Assembly: GCA_963665195.1 (NCBI GenBank)
Contig: OY762070.1
Coordinates: 558,001-622,000 of the forward strand
Reading direction: 5' to 3'
Length of the DNA stretch: 64,000 nt
Source: VXYL01 sp963665195
Lineage (GTDB): Bacteria > Pseudomonadota > Gammaproteobacteria > Pseudomonadales > Azotimanducaceae
Position numbers and translations under genes: made by a program
Shown here: positions 62,053 through 64,000 of the stretch, piece by piece
Numbering within the stretch: position 1 is the first letter of the stretch
How the letters are laid out: each line of letters begins with the position of its first letter
The notes under the pieces: model-generated
Database searches by the model: none
What the model was told of the DNA's origin: nothing
Seen by the model: only the letters and a program-made list of their open reading frames with translations

Positions 62053-62397
62053 CTACCAAGTCGGGCGTCGGCCATCCGCCCGCGACGCTGCCGCCTCCTC
62101 CCCATCGCAGTCGAACGGATGGCGTTGCACGTTGCGGCCGTACTTGCGATGCATCCGGTAGATCAGCTCCTGCTGCTGCTCCGAGAGGCCGCAGGCCATG
62201 GCTCGACGGTCGGCGCCGTACTGGATCAGCACCTGCCAAGTGCCGGAGCCGATCCACTCCGCATCGTCCGTTGTCTCCATGGCGAGAATGCCCTGCTTGC
62301 CGCCGACTACCTCCGTCACGATCAGGTCCGGGTGCAACGCAAAGTCATCAAGGAGCTGCTTCACGAACACCCAGTCATGGTGGCGCACGGCCCACAT
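62053..62397 (-). CDS. hypothetical protein, probably a fragment cut by the adjacent IS
   Basis: A 114-residue ORF: MWAVRHHDWVFVKQLLDDF to HPFDCDGEEAAA. It is not recognised. The ATG lies only about 40 bases from the IS1380 transposase stop and the upstream frame runs into the AT-rich IS edge, so it may be the 3' part of a gene disrupted by insertion. Composition resembles the neighbouring chromosome. Confidence 0.45.
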   Translation of the reverse strand: MWAVRHHDWVFVKQLLDDFALHPDLIVTEVVGGKQGILAMETTDDAEWIGSGTWQVLIQYGADRRAMACGLSEQQQELIYRMHRKYGRNVQRHPFDCDGEEAAASRADGRRPTW

Positions 62398-62439
62398 GAA
62401 CCCTATTGATGCAAAAAAAGAGGCGACGGATGTTGATGT

Positions 62440-63807
62440 TCAGGCTAGCGCGGCGAGGTAGGAGGACATCTCCGCTTCCACTTCGGCGTTTGCATTCATC
62501 GACAGGACGGGTTTGCGCTGCGGGCGGAGGAACCGTCCGGCCCGGACGACGAGGCGGCGGCGCATCGTGTGCATCTGCTCGAACGCCCAGAGCGCCGTGC
62601 GCTTCGGGGTCGTGCCGCGCTGCGGCGGCCGGGACGCCATCTGCAGCTCCCGGGTCAGGTTGTGCGCCAGGATGGCGGCGAGGGTGTACAGCCGGTTGCC
62701 GGCGAGCTTGCGCGTCGGGACGTACTCCATGCGGCACTGCGACTTCAGTTCCGCGAACACGGCCTCCTGCGAGCCGCGCCCGTCGTGGAACGCGACGACG
62801 CTTTTCGCCCGCACGCGGCGGTTGGTCGCCACGACCTTGAACTCGAAGCCGTGGACGTGGGGCGCGAACAGGTCCAGCTGCACCGGTCCCTTGCGCTGCC
62901 GGCGGGTTCGCGTCCGGACCACGACCAGGCGCCGCCGGCGGCCCCAGCTCTTCGGCTTCCAGGCGGGCTCGAAGAAGTCCCTCGCCCCGTCCATGCGGCG
63001 CCAGCGGCGGCGGCCCTCGACGAGCGACTTCAGTTCCGCGAACCGCTCGAACGGCACCGTCGCCGTGTACTCGACGCCCAGCGCGTCGAGCCGGCCGAGG
63101 ACGGCCTCGCCGAAGAACGCGCTGTCCATGCGCGACTCCAGCCGCGCACCCGGCAGCGCGGCGCGGACGTCCGCCAGGCAGCGCTGCATGAAGGCTTCCG
63201 CGCCGTTGGAGTCGTGCACGTTGCCCGGGCGGTGGCGCAGGTCGAACACCTGCCCGGTCTGCGCCACCGTCGCGAACAGCGGATAGTAGCTGCGCTGTCC
63301 CTTCCTGCGCTTGTTGAAGCCGACGGCCGTGCCTTCCGCGAAGCGCTTCGTGCCGAGCACCGAGCCGTCGAAGTCGAGCGTCATCCGCGCCGGGCCGAGC
63401 GCCGCGGCGCGGTCCAGCACCAGCCGCCGGTTCAGGGCGCGCACGTTGTCCGCGCTGCGCCCGTCGGCCCTGGCCAGCATGCGGCCCATCGTGGAGGCGT
63501 CCGGCAGGTGCCGCAGGCCCAGCGTCCGCCTGACCATTTCGTCGTCCCGGTAGTACCGCGCGTCGCGCAGCTCCCGGAAGCCCATGACCAGATGCACGAC
63601 CAGCAGCAGCGCCACCGCGTGCGGCGCGTAGACCGGACTGCCCGGCAGGTGGCGGAAGCAGCCGCGCAAGCGCTCCTTCAGCCCGAGCCGCGCGAACAGC
63701 CTCTGGTAGAGCACCAGGCCCGCGTGCGCCGTCAGCCGCTGGTCCTCGAACCGGATCTCGATGCGATCCGTCGCTTTACCCCGCACGCTCGCCTTGCTAC
63801 GCTTCAT
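62440..63807 (-). CDS. IS1380-family transposase
   Basis: A 455-residue DDE transposase. RLTAHAGLVLYQRLF opens it; MTLDFDGSVLG is the first Asp motif, LESRMDSAFFGE the second, and GRGSQEAVFAELKSQCRMEYVP carries the third Glu, as in group 1 DDE (PF13701). It appears intact. Start ATG 63807 follows GGAAGGAGG. Element ends cannot be fixed: the left end is near 62400, the right end between 63840 and 64000. Confidence 0.9.
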   Translation of the reverse strand: MKRSKASVRGKATDRIEIRFEDQRLTAHAGLVLYQRLFARLGLKERLRGCFRHLPGSPVYAPHAVALLLVVHLVMGFRELRDARYYRDDEMVRRTLGLRHLPDASTMGRMLARADGRSADNVRALNRRLVLDRAAALGPARMTLDFDGSVLGTKRFAEGTAVGFNKRRKGQRSYYPLFATVAQTGQVFDLRHRPGNVHDSNGAEAFMQRCLADVRAALPGARLESRMDSAFFGEAVLGRLDALGVEYTATVPFERFAELKSLVEGRRRWRRMDGARDFFEPAWKPKSWGRRRRLVVVRTRTRRQRKGPVQLDLFAPHVHGFEFKVVATNRRVRAKSVVAFHDGRGSQEAVFAELKSQCRMEYVPTRKLAGNRLYTLAAILAHNLTRELQMASRPPQRGTTPKRTALWAFEQMHTMRRRLVVRAGRFLRPQRKPVLSMNANAEVEAEMSSYLAALA

Positions 63808-63943
63808 GGCGGCGGCCTCCTTCCGATGAGTTTTTCGACGAACCGCATCGTAACAGAAGGGGGTCGCCGTCCAACCCCGCTCCTTGCGATTCGACGAACT
63901 ATCGAAGCGCAAAGACGCCGTGCCCCGCGAAACCGCGCTCCGC

Positions 63944-63967
63944 TTGACAACACCTACGGTGTGTCAA
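63944..63967. repeat. 24-base near-perfect palindrome
   Basis: TTGACA A CACC / TAC / GGTG TGTCAA: ten paired bases with one bulged A and a three-base loop. It may be a regulator operator upstream of a gene beyond the window or an IS end. There is no T-run, so it is not a convincing terminator. The rest of 63808-64000 has nothing else recognised. Confidence 0.4.
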
Positions 63968-64000
63968 ACCGGCAACCCGACTACAGCGCGAAACGCACGA

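Noticed and set aside
1..64000. CRISPR array
   Set aside because: No regularly spaced direct repeats seen anywhere in the window.
62400..64000. Exact inverted repeats of the IS1380 element
   Set aside because: CCCTATTGATGC at the left and CCCTTCTGTTACGATGC at the right share only weak similarity, so boundaries were not called.

Overview
This 64 kb window is a high-GC, densely coded bacterial chromosome segment, most likely from a gammaproteobacterium. The evidence is an uninterrupted type II secretion pseudopilus operon in the gspEFGHIJKLM order, a glutathione reductase, a bacterioferritin-associated ferredoxin behind a Fur-like site, and a bacterial selenocysteine locus whose tRNA-Sec closely resembles that of E. 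coli. Family III CoA transferase, ETF, ETF-quinone oxidoreductase and acyl-CoA dehydrogenase genes suggest a heterotroph that oxidises acyl-CoAs. The lineage is an inference; there is no rRNA here.

Layout. (1) 1-5870: part of a defence-type locus, a DUF1156 adenine methylase cut by the window edge and apparently damaged at its 3' end, convergent with an SNF2 helicase ending in DUF3883. (2) 5954-13161: a CmcJ/NvfI-like oxidoreductase, then an overlapping + strand run (SAM methyltransferase, M1 aminopeptidase lipoprotein, thioredoxin-like protein, homocysteine methyltransferase, broken phytanoyl-CoA dioxygenase, broken small gene). (3) 13163-14367: an AbiEii-like nucleotidyltransferase with a tightly coupled partner of unknown family. 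(4) 14546-19572: selenocysteine locus: tRNA-Sec, a phosphotransferase, and an overlapping selA-selB-HEAT-repeat operon. (5) 19696-37639: mostly housekeeping and envelope genes: a beta-hydroxyacid dehydrogenase, a Ser/Thr kinase, a TPR peptidase-like protein, ugd, gor, an alkaline phosphatase, an AGCS symporter, sppA, an FtsX-like permease, a Sel1 protein, a hydrolase, murF, moaA and DUF1285. (6) 37727-43911: a compositionally different patch with a broken AbrB antitoxin and a JAB/MPN protein, then ETF-QO, a small unknown gene, a two-gene restriction-modification unit and bfd. (7) 43928-49807: an epimerase, a CoA transferase, a small membrane protein, a decayed IS481-like element with terminal inverted repeats and a 5-bp target duplication, then etfBA. 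(8) 49881-58981: an aspartate carbamoyltransferase and the T2SS operon gspE-M, without gspC, gspD or gspN in view. (9) 59096-63807: a frameshifted Rpn-type nuclease, an acyl-CoA dehydrogenase resembling methylsuccinyl-CoA dehydrogenase, a truncated-looking small gene and an IS1380-family transposase.

How the genes work together. The CoA transferase, acyl-CoA dehydrogenase, EtfAB and ETF-QO form an acyl-CoA-to-quinone electron path, although spread over 24 kb. SelA, SelB and tRNA-Sec supply most of the selenocysteine machinery; selD and an obvious selenoprotein are not in the window. GspE-M form the T2SS motor and pseudopilus; the outer-membrane secretin must be encoded elsewhere. At least five genes carry apparent frameshifts or truncations (DUF1156, phytanoyl-CoA dioxygenase and its neighbour, AbrB, IS481 transposase, Rpn), almost all in mobile, defence or accessory genes. 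That fits real decay, though assembly indels cannot be excluded.

The best candidates for something undescribed are the HEAT-repeat protein translationally coupled to selB, the AbiEii-like nucleotidyltransferase with an unfamiliar partner, and the JAB/MPN protein in the atypical patch.
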